DNA of 64,000 nt from Salinispora oceanensis. Lineage in GTDB: Bacteria > Actinomycetota > Actinomycetes > Mycobacteriales > Micromonosporaceae. The stretch is from positions 4,008,617 through 4,072,616 of the forward strand of contig NZ_KB911579.1 in assembly GCF_000383575.1 (NCBI RefSeq), given 5' to 3'. Below, piece by piece: positions 25,068-34,030 of the stretch (position 1 is its first letter; each line of letters opens with the position of its first letter). The position numbers were made by a program, and so were the translations under genes. The notes beneath the pieces are model-generated. The model saw only the letters and a program-made list of their open reading frames with translations. It had not been told where the DNA came from and searched no databases.

Positions 25068-28000
25068 ATGGGCGATTCGTTCGCGCATCTGCACGTGCAC
25101 ACTGAGTATTCGATGCTCGACGGTGCGGCCCGGCTGAAGGACTTGTTCGCCGAGGTCAACCGGCAGGGGATGCCCGCCGTGGCGATGACCGACCACGGCA
25201 ACATGCACGGCGCGAACGACTTCTACAAGCAGGCGATGGCGGCCGGCGTCACACCGATCCTGGGGATCGAGGCGTACGTCGCGCCAGAGTCGCGGTTCCA
25301 CAAGAAGCGGGTCCGCTGGGGGCGGCCGGAGCAGAAGAGCGACGACGTCTCCGGCAGCGGTGGCTACACCCACATGACCATCTGGGCGAAGAACAAGGTC
25401 GGTCTGCACAACCTGTTCAAGCTGACCAGCCGCTCGTTCACCGAGGGGTTCTTCGTCAAGTGGCCACGGATGGACGCGGAGCTCCTCGCCGAGCACTCCG
25501 AGGGGTTGATCGCCACCACCGGTTGCCCCTCCGGCGAGGTGCAGACCCGGCTCCGGCTGGACCAGTACGACGAGGCGCTGAAGGCCGCCGCGAAATACCA
25601 GGACATCTTCGGCAAGGAGAATTTCTTCCTGGAGGTGATGGACCACGGCATCGACATCGAACGCCGGGTCCGCCAGGAGCTGACGGAGATCTCCCACAAG
25701 CTGGATATCCCGCCGGTGGTGACGAACGACTCGCACTACACCTACCAGGCGCAGTCCGAGGCGCACGACGTGCTGCTCTGCGTGCAGACCGCGGCGAACG
25801 TCGCCGATCCGAACCGGTTCCGGTTCGACGGCAGCGGCTACTACATCAAGTCCGCCGACGAGATGCGCGCCGTCGACTCCTCCGAACTGTGGCTCGCGGG
25901 CTGCCGGAACACCCTGCTGGTGGCGGAGATGGTCGACCCGGCCGGGATGTTCGACTTCCGGAACCTGATGCCGGTCTTCCCGGTGCCGGAGGGGGAGACC
26001 GACGAGTCCTGGTTCCGCAAGGAGACGTTCAAGGGGCTCGCCCGCCGCTTCCCGAACGGCGTCCCGGAGACCCACGTCAAGCAGGCCGAATATGAGCTGG
26101 GCGTCATCATCCAGATGGGGTTCCCGTCCTACTTCCTCGTGGTGGCCGACTTCATCCAGTGGGCCAAGAACGAGGGAATCGCCGTGGGACCGGGCCGCGG
26201 CTCGGCCGCCGGTTCACTCGTCGCGTACGCCCTCGGCATCACCGACCTGGACCCGTTGCCACACGGCTTGATCTTCGAGCGGTTCCTCAACCCCGAGCGG
26301 GTCTCGATGCCGGATGTCGACATCGACTTCGACGAGCGTCGGCGCGGTGAGGTGATCAAATACGTCACCGAGAAGTGGGGCGAGGACAAGGTCGCCCAGA
26401 TCGCGACCTTCGGCACGATCAAGGCGAAGGCCGCGATCAAGGACTCGGCGCGGGTGCTCGGCTACCCGTACGCGGTCGGCGACCGGATCACCAAGGCGAT
26501 GCCACCGGCGGTGATGGGTAAGGACATCCCGCTGACCGGCATCTTCGACCCGAAGCACTCCCGGTACGCGGAGGCCGGCGAGATCCGTGGTCTCTACGAG
26601 TCCGACCCGGACGTCAAGAAGGTCATCGACACGGCGCGCGGAATCGAGGGGCTGATTCGGCAGACGGGGGTGCACGCCGCCGGGGTCATCATGTCCGCCG
26701 AGCCGATCGTCGATCACATCCCGTTGATGCGCCGGGACGCCGACGGGGCGATCATCACGCAGTTCGACTACCCGACCTGCGAGTCGCTCGGGCTGCTGAA
26801 GATGGACTTCCTCGGCCTGCGCAACCTGACCATCATCGACGACGCGCTGAAGAACATCGAGAGCAACCACGGGCGCACGGTCGACCTGCTCCAGCTGCCG
26901 CTGGACGACAAGCCGACCTATGAGCTGCTGTCCCGGGGCGACACCCTGGGCGTGTTCCAGCTCGACGGCGGGCCGATGCGGTCGCTGCTGCGGACGATGA
27001 AGCCGGACAACTTCGAGGACATCTCCGCCGTTCTGGCGTTGTACCGGCCGGGCCCGATGGGTGCCAACTCCCACACCAACTACGCGCTGCGTAAGAACGG
27101 CCTCCAGGAGATCACGCCGATCCATTCGGAGCTGGCCGAACCACTGGAGGAGATCCTCGGCCCTACCTACGGCCTGATCGTCTACCAGGAGCAGGTGCAG
27201 CGCGCCGCCCAGGTCCTCGCCGGCTACAGCCTCGGCAAGGCCGACCTGCTGCGCCGGGCGATGGGCAAGAAGAAGAAGGAGGTCCTCGACAAGGAGTTCG
27301 TGCCGTTCCGCGACGGCATGCGCGGCAACGGCTACTCCGACGAGGCCATCCAGACCCTATGGGACATCCTCGTCCCCTTCGCCGACTACGCGTTCAACAA
27401 GGCCCACACCGCCGGGTACGGCCTGGTGTCGTACTGGACCGGCTACCTCAAGGCGAACTATCCGGCCGAGTACATGGCGGCGTTGCTCACCTCGGTGGGG
27501 GACGACAAGGACAAGATGGCGCTCTACCTGTCGGAGTGCCGCCGGATGGGCATCCAGGTGCTCCCGCCGGATGTGAACACCTCGGCCGGGCCGTTCACCC
27601 CGGTTGGCCGGGACATCCGGTTCGGCCTGGCCGCGATCCGCAACGTCGGCGCGAACGTGGTCACCGCGATCATGCGCTGTCGGGGGGAGAAGGGCGCCTA
27701 CGCCGACTTCTACGACTTCCTGTCCAAGGTGGAGGCGGTCGTCTGCAACAAGAAGACCATTGAATCCCTGATCAAGGCCGGCGCGTTCGACTCGCTCAAC
27801 CACTCCCGCCGGGGCCTGCTCACGGTGCACGCCGACGCCATCGACGCGTACGCCGACGTCAAGCGCAAGGAGGCCGTCGGCCAGTACGACCTCTTCGGCG
27901 CCGGGTTCGCCGACACCGACGCCGGGCAGAGCACCACGGTGATGCCGGTGATCGGCGAGGGGGAGTGGGACAAGCGGGAGAAGCTCGCCTTCGAGCGCGA

Positions 28001-28601
28001 GATGCTCGGCCTCTACGTCTCCGACCATCCGCTGTTCGGGCTGGAGCATGTGCTCGGCGCGGCCGCCGACACCACCATCGCGGCCCTTTCCGAGGAGGGC
28101 ACCGTCCCCGACGGGACGGTGGTGACCCTCGCGGGCATCCTCTCCGGGGTGCAGCGCCGGGTCACCAAGCAGGGCCGGGCGTGGGCGTCGGCGACGCTGG
28201 AGGACCTGGCCGGCGGGGTGGAGACGCTGTTCTTCCCCAACACCTACGAGGTGATCGGGGAATACATCGCCGAGGACGCGATCGTGGTGGTCAAGGGGCG
28301 GGTCGACCGCCGGGACGACACCCCGCGGATCATGGCCATGGACATGTCGATCCCGGATGTCAGCAGCAACCCGGCGAACAAGCCGGTCACCCTCACCATC
28401 CCGGTGACCCGCTGCACGCCGCCGTTGGTGGAGCGGCTCAAGGAGACCCTGGTGCTGCACCCGGGCGACGCGGAGGTGCACGTCAAGCTCCTCAACGGTG
28501 GCAAGGTGACCCGGCTGCGCCTCGGTCCGTTCCGGGTGGCGCCGACGACCGCCCTGATGGCCGACCTGAAGAGCGTACTGGGCCCGGCCAACGTGGGCTG
28601 A
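25068..28601 (+). CDS. dnaE: DNA polymerase III alpha subunit (DnaE1 type)
   Basis: An 1177-residue replicative polymerase. Order: PHP domain (FAHLHVHTEYSMLDGAA, MTDHGNMHGA), C-family polymerase core with the catalytic Asp segment PDVDIDFDERRRGEV and fingers (FNKAHTAGYGLVSYWTGYLK), helix-hairpin-helix region, OB fold near residue 1000 (VTLAGILSGVQRRVTKQGRA), and a C-terminal tau-binding region. ATG at 25068 gives the usual start GDSFAHLHVHTEYS; an in-frame ATG at 25044 would add 8 residues. The PHP metal residues look intact, so proofreading by this domain, as in mycobacteria, is plausible. Confidence 0.98.
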   Translation: MGDSFAHLHVHTEYSMLDGAARLKDLFAEVNRQGMPAVAMTDHGNMHGANDFYKQAMAAGVTPILGIEAYVAPESRFHKKRVRWGRPEQKSDDVSGSGGYTHMTIWAKNKVGLHNLFKLTSRSFTEGFFVKWPRMDAELLAEHSEGLIATTGCPSGEVQTRLRLDQYDEALKAAAKYQDIFGKENFFLEVMDHGIDIERRVRQELTEISHKLDIPPVVTNDSHYTYQAQSEAHDVLLCVQTAANVADPNRFRFDGSGYYIKSADEMRAVDSSELWLAGCRNTLLVAEMVDPAGMFDFRNLMPVFPVPEGETDESWFRKETFKGLARRFPNGVPETHVKQAEYELGVIIQMGFPSYFLVVADFIQWAKNEGIAVGPGRGSAAGSLVAYALGITDLDPLPHGLIFERFLNPERVSMPDVDIDFDERRRGEVIKYVTEKWGEDKVAQIATFGTIKAKAAIKDSARVLGYPYAVGDRITKAMPPAVMGKDIPLTGIFDPKHSRYAEAGEIRGLYESDPDVKKVIDTARGIEGLIRQTGVHAAGVIMSAEPIVDHIPLMRRDADGAIITQFDYPTCESLGLLKMDFLGLRNLTIIDDALKNIESNHGRTVDLLQLPLDDKPTYELLSRGDTLGVFQLDGGPMRSLLRTMKPDNFEDISAVLALYRPGPMGANSHTNYALRKNGLQEITPIHSELAEPLEEILGPTYGLIVYQEQVQRAAQVLAGYSLGKADLLRRAMGKKKKEVLDKEFVPFRDGMRGNGYSDEAIQTLWDILVPFADYAFNKAHTAGYGLVSYWTGYLKANYPAEYMAALLTSVGDDKDKMALYLSECRRMGIQVLPPDVNTSAGPFTPVGRDIRFGLAAIRNVGANVVTAIMRCRGEKGAYADFYDFLSKVEAVVCNKKTIESLIKAGAFDSLNHSRRGLLTVHADAIDAYADVKRKEAVGQYDLFGAGFADTDAGQSTTVMPVIGEGEWDKREKLAFEREMLGLYVSDHPLFGLEHVLGAAADTTIAALSEEGTVPDGTVVTLAGILSGVQRRVTKQGRAWASATLEDLAGGVETLFFPNTYEVIGEYIAEDAIVVVKGRVDRRDDTPRIMAMDMSIPDVSSNPANKPVTLTIPVTRCTPPLVERLKETLVLHPGDAEVHVKLLNGGKVTRLRLGPFRVAPTTALMADLKSVLGPANVG

Positions 28602-28669
28602 CCTCCGCCTGGCCCGGTGCTGGGGCCGCCCGCGTCGAATTGGTTCTCTACGGCGGTGGGCCCGGTCGC

Positions 28670-28675
28670 TAGCGT
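28670..28675 (+). promoter_or_regulatory. -10-like box placed for a leaderless mRNA
   Basis: TAGCGT, then 7 nt and the ATG at 28683. No ribosome binding site precedes that ATG. Confidence 0.5.
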
Positions 28676-28682
28676 CGGTACC

Positions 28683-29726
28683 ATGCGGATCGAGCAGGCA
28701 CAGCAGCTGTGGCAGCCCCATGAGGGCTGGCTGAACACCGCCAGCTACGGACTGCCGCCCGATCCGGCGTGGACGGCGTTGCAGGAGGCGCTCGCCGGCT
28801 GGCGCACGGGGAACATGGGTGTGACAGGGGAGGGCTGGGACGAGGCCCAGACGCGCACCCGGGCCGCGTTCGCGCGCCTGGTCGGTGTCCCCGAACGGGA
28901 TGTGGCGATCGGCAGCGCGGCGTCGCAGCTGTTCGCGCCGGTGGCCGCGGCGCTGCCGGCGGGCGCGACCGTGCTGGTCCCCGAGGTCGAGTTCACCTCC
29001 AATCTCTTCCCCTGGCTGGTCCAGGAGCAGCGGGGCGTCCGGGTACGCACCGTTCCGCTTGCGGGTCTCGTGGACGCGATCGACGCCGACACCGACCTGG
29101 TCGCGTTCAGCCTGGTGCAGTCCGCCGACGGCACGGTGGCCCGCTACGCGGACATCGTCGCCGCGGCCCGGGCCCACGACGCCCTGGTGGCGGTTGACGC
29201 CACCCAGGCCTGCGGTTGGCTGCCGTTCGACGCCGCGCTCGCGGATGTGGTCGTTCTCGCCGCGTACAAGTGGTTGCTGGCCCCGAAGGGGACCGCCCTG
29301 GCGTACTACGCTCCCGAGCTGCGGGACCGGATGCGCCCCGACGCCGCCGGCTGGTACGCCGGAGCCGACCCGCTGACATCTCTGTACGGCCCGCCGCTGC
29401 GCCTCGCCGACAGCGCCCGCCGCTTCGACATCGCCCCGGCCTGGTTCAGCTATATCGGTGCGGCTCCCGCCCTGGAACTGCTGCTGCAGGTGGGGGTTCC
29501 GGCGATCCACGCGCACAACGTGGCGCTGGCGAACCGATTCCGCGCCGGCCTGGGGCTACCGCCTGCCGACAGCGCGATCACCACCGCCGAGGTGCCGGAG
29601 GCGCAGTCGCGGCTGGAGCGCGCCGGCCTACGGGCGGCGGTACGCGCCGGCCGGGTTCGGGTCTCGTTCCACATATACTCCACAGAGGACGACGTCGATC
29701 GGGCCCTCACCGCGTTGACCGGCTGA
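28683..29726 (+). CDS. Class V aminotransferase family PLP enzyme
   Basis: A 347-residue fold-type I PLP enzyme related to cysteine desulfurases and kynureninase-like enzymes. Cofactor residues: Asp172 in VDATQACGW and the Schiff-base Lys196 in LAAYKWLLAPKGT. The N-terminal WLNTASYGLPP loop is typical of the branch annotated simply as aminotransferase class V in Actinobacteria. No Cys-containing desulfurase loop is evident, and no sulfur-transfer genes adjoin, so the substrate is unknown. ATG at 28683 is supported by the -10 box 7 nt upstream. Confidence 0.88.
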   Translation: MRIEQAQQLWQPHEGWLNTASYGLPPDPAWTALQEALAGWRTGNMGVTGEGWDEAQTRTRAAFARLVGVPERDVAIGSAASQLFAPVAAALPAGATVLVPEVEFTSNLFPWLVQEQRGVRVRTVPLAGLVDAIDADTDLVAFSLVQSADGTVARYADIVAAARAHDALVAVDATQACGWLPFDAALADVVVLAAYKWLLAPKGTALAYYAPELRDRMRPDAAGWYAGADPLTSLYGPPLRLADSARRFDIAPAWFSYIGAAPALELLLQVGVPAIHAHNVALANRFRAGLGLPPADSAITTAEVPEAQSRLERAGLRAAVRAGRVRVSFHIYSTEDDVDRALTALTG

Positions 29727-30284
29727 CCGCCCCGAGACGTCCGGGCCGCTGGTCGGGGCGAGCACGGTCGCCCATGCCGCCCCGTAGTGCCTGCTGCCGG
29801 CTGCGGTCGCCAACAGCATAGGCCCGACATCCTGCGAGTCGGGCGGACGGAGCCGGTCGGCCAGCACGGCCTTTCTGTTAGGGGTACAGGAGTAGCCCAA
29901 AGGTGGCCGCCAAGCTCCACGCTATTAACTTTCGCGGTCTCCGTCGAGTGGAGCCGGCACGGCACCGGGGTGCTCCCGAGGTGGTGGCCGGTGATGCCCC
30001 GAAGGTTGGCGCGTCGGCGGGCACGGATTGACAGCGATGCGGATGACGAGGGGCTTACCGAAGGAGCGTCGGTGGGTGCTTCGGTGCCAATGCTGCTGGC
30101 CACCAGGGTGTCAGCGTTAGGTTTGCTGTCGAGCTGCCCCACTGGTGGGACCGACGCCAGGGCTCGACCCGGGCTGCCGCTAGCAGGTGCTATTAGCCGG
30201 AGTGGACCGAGGTGTCGGCCGAGGCGGGTGCGCCGTCACGAGTCGACCAACATGGACGCACTGGCCCTGCTGGCGCAAACCTGG

Positions 30285-30386
30285 TCGGCGCGGTCTTTCG
30301 GCGGTGGCCAGGGGCGGGTCGGCGCGGTCTTTCGGCGGTGACCAGGGGCGGGCCGACGCGGTCCTTCGGTGGTGGGCCAGGCCCGG
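30285..30386 (+). repeat. Tandem repeat, 34-bp unit, two near-identical copies and a degenerate third
   Basis: Copies at 30285-30318 and 30319-30352 differ at one position; a third, diverged copy starts at 30353. The unit begins TCGGCGCGGTCTTTCGGCGG. Confidence 0.85.
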
Positions 30387-30453
30387 CGGGCTGCCGGGCG
30401 GGCGGGTCGGGTATTGCTGCGCCCCATCCATGAGGGCAACTCGACAGCGAACG

Positions 30454-30511
30454 GCGCAGCACCGCCTGGCACCGGCAGGACGGCGCAGCACCGCCTGGCA
30501 CCGGCAGGACG
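30454..30511 (+). repeat. Perfect tandem duplication of 29 bp
   Basis: The unit at 30454-30482 (begins GCGCAGCACCGCCTGGCACC) is repeated exactly at 30483-30511. The identity implies a recent duplication. Confidence 0.9.
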
Positions 30512-30809
30512 ACGCTCGCCCGCTCGTCGCACTGACCTTGTTGCCCGGAATAGCTCAGTGATGTCACTCCAGTAGTAAATGAAGCTCCTTTCTTTTACAG
30601 TTAGGTGCGGTGGCGGAATGCTAATGGGGTCAGCTCTCCCCCCCCGGCGGTGGTGGCCACGTGGGTCCTCTCGGGGCCGGCTGCGGTGAACCGGGGCCCA
30701 GTAGGGCTCCGCCCGCCGCGTCGGCTGCGAAACTCGCTGTGGGCCGTCGGAGCGCAGCGATGGAAAGCCGGGGTGTATAGAGTTCTCACGTTCGCAGATC
30801 ATCTTCGGC

Positions 30810-30950
30810 GCTGATCAACGAAAGGTCGCCAGGGGCGCGGCCAGCGACCTCGTCCTGTTCTTCTACGGCCGCATACCGCTGGATTCGCTGAAGTTCGAAG
30901 GCGACCGTCGTATCTTCGATCAGCTCGCAGCCTGGGATCCGTCCGTGTGA
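30810..30950 (+). pseudogene. C-terminal remnant of a mycothiol-dependent maleylpyruvate isomerase-like gene
   Basis: An open frame ending in TGA at 30948-30950 encodes ARGAASDLVLFFYGRIPLDS then LKFEGDRRIFDQLAAW, matching the C-terminal pattern of the maleylpyruvate isomerase/MDMPI family (G.ASDLLLFLYGRIP.D.LEV.GDR). Upstream the frame continues without a start or family similarity, and the N-terminal DinB-like domain is missing. Interpreted as a truncated relic. The family match is from pattern memory, not a search. Confidence 0.55.
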
Positions 30951-31091
30951 CCAGCGACGACACGCCCTGTCCTGCATCGAGGTCAGGCCCGAGGCCGCCG
31001 CGAGACGCGTGATCACCCTGCCGGACAACGGTGGTCGCAGGGATTCGGGCCTGCTCTGGCTTGCGCTCGCGCAGACGACGCCCCGGAGTCC

Positions 31092-31152
31092 GCGTTCGGG
31101 GGCGTCGTCCGGCCATCCAAGGGACTGCGCGTTCCGGGGCGTCGTCCGGCCA
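31092..31152 (+). repeat. 24-bp direct repeat pair with nearby inverted half
   Basis: 31092-31115 and 31129-31152 match at 23 of 24 positions (core GGGGCGTCGTCCGGCCA). An inverted partial copy, GACGACGCCCC, lies at 31074-31084. No mobile-element gene adjoins. Confidence 0.7.
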
Positions 31153-31290
31153 CGCATCCGGGTGCCGGAATGTGGTGTCCGACAACATAGCCTCTCCTCG
31201 ATCTACGGCCGTAGGTTTCCTGCACACCCGACGGACCTGTGACCGCAGTCACCACTTTCGTCCGTCGCCAGGTCGGGGAGAGGGGTGGCG

Positions 31291-32052
31291 ATGGCCGGGC
31301 AAGGCCTCCTGTCGGCCCACGGGCTGACCTGCGACTTCCGGGGCTTCCGCGCGGTCGACGGCGTCGACCTGGCGGTCGCCGAGGGCAGTGTGCATGCGCT
31401 CGTCGGCCCGAACGGTGCGGGAAAGACAACCCTGTTCAACCTGCTCACCGGCTTCCTACCGCCCACCGGTGGCCGAATTGAGCTGGCCGGACGCGATATC
31501 ACCGGCCTGCCGGCGGAGCAGGTCGCCCGCCGGGGCATCGCCCGCTCCTTCCAGATCACCAGCCTCTTTCCGCAGCTGTCCACCCGGGAACATGTCGAGT
31601 TGGCGTTGCAGAGTCCGAGCGGGCTGGGCTGGCGGTTCTGGCGGTCGGCGAAGCTGATGCGGCGCTACACCGATCGGGCCGACGAAATGCTGGAGTTGGT
31701 CGGCCTGGCCGAGCTGGCGGCGGTTCCCGCCGAGGCGCTCGCCTACGGCCGCAAGCGCGCCCTGGAGCTGGCGATCGCCCTCGCCCTGGACCCGAAGGTG
31801 CTGCTGCTGGACGAGCCGACCGCGGGCATGGGGCTGGAGGACGTCGACCGCACCGTCGAGCTGATCGCACAGGTCCGGCGGGGCCGAACCGTGGTGCTGG
31901 TCGAGCACAACATGAGCGTCGTCGGGCGGCTCGCCGATACCGTCACCGTCCTGCAGGCCGGCCGGGTCCTCGTCGAAGGCCCATACGAGCAGGTTCGCGC
32001 CGACGAACGGGTGATCACCGCCTACCTGGGAGCCGCCGATGCTGCGCATTGA
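31291..32052 (+). CDS. Branched-chain amino acid-type ABC transporter ATP-binding protein (LivG-like)
   Basis: A 253-residue ATPase: Walker A GPNGAGKTT, LivG-type Q-loop FQITSLFPQLSTREHV, signature region AYGRKRALELAIAL, Walker B LLLDEPTAGMG, and switch VLVEHNMSVV. ATG at 31291 behind GAGAGGGG; a GTG at 31285 is possible. First gene of a five-gene importer operon (two ATPases, binding lipoprotein, two permeases). The signature departs from LSYGQ, a moderate oddity. It provides energy for uptake of an amino acid or carboxylic acid. Confidence 0.92.
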   Translation: MAGQGLLSAHGLTCDFRGFRAVDGVDLAVAEGSVHALVGPNGAGKTTLFNLLTGFLPPTGGRIELAGRDITGLPAEQVARRGIARSFQITSLFPQLSTREHVELALQSPSGLGWRFWRSAKLMRRYTDRADEMLELVGLAELAAVPAEALAYGRKRALELAIALALDPKVLLLDEPTAGMGLEDVDRTVELIAQVRRGRTVVLVEHNMSVVGRLADTVTVLQAGRVLVEGPYEQVRADERVITAYLGAADAAH

Positions 32053-32731
32053 GAACCTATCCGCCTGGTACGGCGAGGCGCAGGTGCTGCGGGACGCCGG
32101 TCTCCACGTGGACCCCGGCGAGGTGGTCACCCTGGTGGGCCGCAACGGCGCCGGCAAGTCGACGCTGCTGCGCTGCGTCATGGGCCTGCACCCCGGCTGG
32201 CGGGGCAGCGTCGAGCTGGACGGGACAGCGCTGGGCAACCTGTCGGCGGACCGGCGGGCCCGGCGGGGACTCGGCTGGGTTCCCGACGATCGAGGTAGCT
32301 ACGCCACCCTGACCGTGACCGAGAATCTGACCCTGCCGCCCACCGTTGGGCCCGACCCGTGGTCGCTGGAGCGGGTGTACGAGGCGTTCCCCGCCCTTTA
32401 CCAGCGGCGTAACTCGGCCGCCACGACGCTCTCCGGCGGCGAGCAACAGATGCTGGCGCTGGCCCGGGTCCTGCGGATGGGCGCCCGCGTGCTGCTCTGC
32501 GACGAACCGACCGAAGGGCTGGCGCCGCTGCTCGTACAGCAGGTCGGTGACCTGCTGCGGGAAGCCAAGCGGCACGGGGTGACGGTGCTGCTGGTGGAGC
32601 AGAACCTGCGCTTCGCCACCAGCGTCGCCGACCGGCACTACCTGCTGGCCGAGGGGCGCGTCACGGCGGCGATGGAGAACTCCGAGGTGCGGTCGCGGGA
32701 ACGCGAATTGCTGTCGTATCTCGGCATCTGA
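32039..32731 (+). CDS. Branched-chain amino acid-type ABC transporter ATP-binding protein (LivF-like)
   Basis: A 230-residue ATPase with Walker A GRNGAGKST, signature TLSGGEQQMLALARVL, Walker B VLLCDEPTEGLAP and switch LLVEQNLRFA, typical of LivF. It overlaps livG-like by 14 bp. It forms the heterodimeric motor with the preceding ATPase under the two permeases encoded downstream. Confidence 0.93.
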   Translation: MLRIENLSAWYGEAQVLRDAGLHVDPGEVVTLVGRNGAGKSTLLRCVMGLHPGWRGSVELDGTALGNLSADRRARRGLGWVPDDRGSYATLTVTENLTLPPTVGPDPWSLERVYEAFPALYQRRNSAATTLSGGEQQMLALARVLRMGARVLLCDEPTEGLAPLLVQQVGDLLREAKRHGVTVLLVEQNLRFATSVADRHYLLAEGRVTAAMENSEVRSRERELLSYLGI

Positions 32732-32776
32732 GTAGCCAGGACCGATCCCGCGCGGTGCGCGGACGAAGGGATGGTC

Positions 32777-34030
32777 ATGCGTAGGACGGTGGGTTTGGTC
32801 GCGGCGGCGACGGCGACGGCGCTCGTGGTCGCCGGCTGCGGTGGTGGGGGTCCCCAATCCGATGGGGACGAGAAGGTGACCGGTGGCGCGATCGTGCTGG
32901 GCGTCCTCAACGACCAGTCCGGTGCCTACTCCGAGCTGTCGGGCCGAAACTCGGTCACAGCCGTGGAGCTGGCGATCGCCGACTTCCAGGCGAAGTACGG
33001 CGACCGGGCGGTCACCACGGACATCAGCGTGCGCAGCGCAGACCACCAGAACAAACCGGACCTGGCGAACAGCAAGGCCCAGGAGATGTACGACCGGCAG
33101 GGGGTCGACCTGATCCTGGACGTGCCCACCTCGTCGGCGGCGCTGCGGGTCGCCGACGTGGCGCAGGAGAAGCGCAGGCTCTACTTCAACATCAGCGCGG
33201 CGACCACCGACCTCACCGGTAAGAGCTGCAACAAATACACCTTCCACTACGCGTACGACACGTACATGCTGGCCAACGGCACGGGCCGGACCACCACCGA
33301 GCAGGTCGGCCGGAACTGGTACATCCTCTACCCGAACTATGCCTTCGGCCAGGACATGGAGAAGAGCTTCTCCGCGGCCATCGCCGACGCCGGTGGGCGG
33401 GTGGTCGGCAAGGACGGGGCGCCGTTCCCGAACACCAGCGGTGACTACTCCAGCTACCTGCTCAAGGCGGCGACGCTGGACCCGAAGCCGGACGTCCTCG
33501 GCACAATGCAGGCCGGGGCGGAACTCGTCAACGTGGTGAAGCAGTACAACGAGTTCGCGCTGCGCGACAAGGGCGTGGGTCTGGCCGTCGGCCTGATGTT
33601 CATCACCGACATTCACTCGCTCACCCCGGCGGCGCTGGCCGGCACCACCTACACCGACGCCTGGTACTGGAATTTCGACCAGCAGAACCGGGAGTTCGCC
33701 GACCGCTTCCAGCAGGAGACCGGCACCCGGCCGTCGTTCGCGCACGCGGCGAACTACTCCGCCGCCACCCAGTACCTGGAGGCGGTGCAGGCGGCCGGGA
33801 CCGACGACGCCGACGAAATCGTCGCCGAGCTGGAGGGCAAGGAGGTCAACGACGTCTTCCTGCGCAACGGCAAGATCCGGGCCGAGGACCACCGGGTGAT
33901 CCACGACGCCTACCTGGCCCAGGTGAAGCCGCAGTCGGAGGTCACCGAGGAGTGGGACTACGTACGGATCCTCGACACCATCCCGGCCGAGGAGGCGTTC
34001 CGAGCCCCGTCCCCGGACTGCACGCTGTGA
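32777..34030 (+). CDS. ABC transporter substrate-binding lipoprotein (Peripla_BP_6 type)
   Basis: A 417-residue secreted lipoprotein: signal MRRTVGLVAAATATALVVAG with lipid-modified Cys21, then the LivK fold (AIVLGVLNDQSGAYSELSGR). The segment DVPTSSAALRVADVAQEKRR and the DLTGKSCN region place it with binding proteins for organic acids or aromatic compounds rather than close to classical Leu/Ile/Val proteins (inference). ATG at 32777 lies 6 nt after GAAGGG; an ATG at 32771 abuts that site. The operon's neighbour, a 3-hydroxybutyrate dehydrogenase, hints at a carboxylic acid substrate. Confidence 0.9.
   Translation: MRRTVGLVAAATATALVVAGCGGGGPQSDGDEKVTGGAIVLGVLNDQSGAYSELSGRNSVTAVELAIADFQAKYGDRAVTTDISVRSADHQNKPDLANSKAQEMYDRQGVDLILDVPTSSAALRVADVAQEKRRLYFNISAATTDLTGKSCNKYTFHYAYDTYMLANGTGRTTTEQVGRNWYILYPNYAFGQDMEKSFSAAIADAGGRVVGKDGAPFPNTSGDYSSYLLKAATLDPKPDVLGTMQAGAELVNVVKQYNEFALRDKGVGLAVGLMFITDIHSLTPAALAGTTYTDAWYWNFDQQNREFADRFQQETGTRPSFAHAANYSAATQYLEAVQAAGTDDADEIVAELEGKEVNDVFLRNGKIRAEDHRVIHDAYLAQVKPQSEVTEEWDYVRILDTIPAEEAFRAPSPDCTL

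Larger units (their letters stand above)
29727..31284. other. 1.56-kb region without intact genes; repeats and a gene remnant
   Basis: No reading frame here has both family similarity and normal codon use. It holds tandem repeats (30285-30386, 30454-30511), a remnant of a mycothiol-dependent isomerase-type gene (30810-30950), and a 24-bp repeat pair (31092-31152). A patch at about 30540-30610 is AT-rich compared with the rest. It looks like a decayed region at the edge of the Liv-type importer operon. Confidence 0.6.

Noticed and set aside
30545..30620. tRNA-like stretch (GGAATAGCTCAG)
   Set aside because: It resembles a D-arm, but no acceptor, anticodon or T arm can be completed around it.
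31074..31152. Inverted and direct repeats as ends of an insertion sequence
   Set aside because: No transposase frame or target duplication lies between or beside them.
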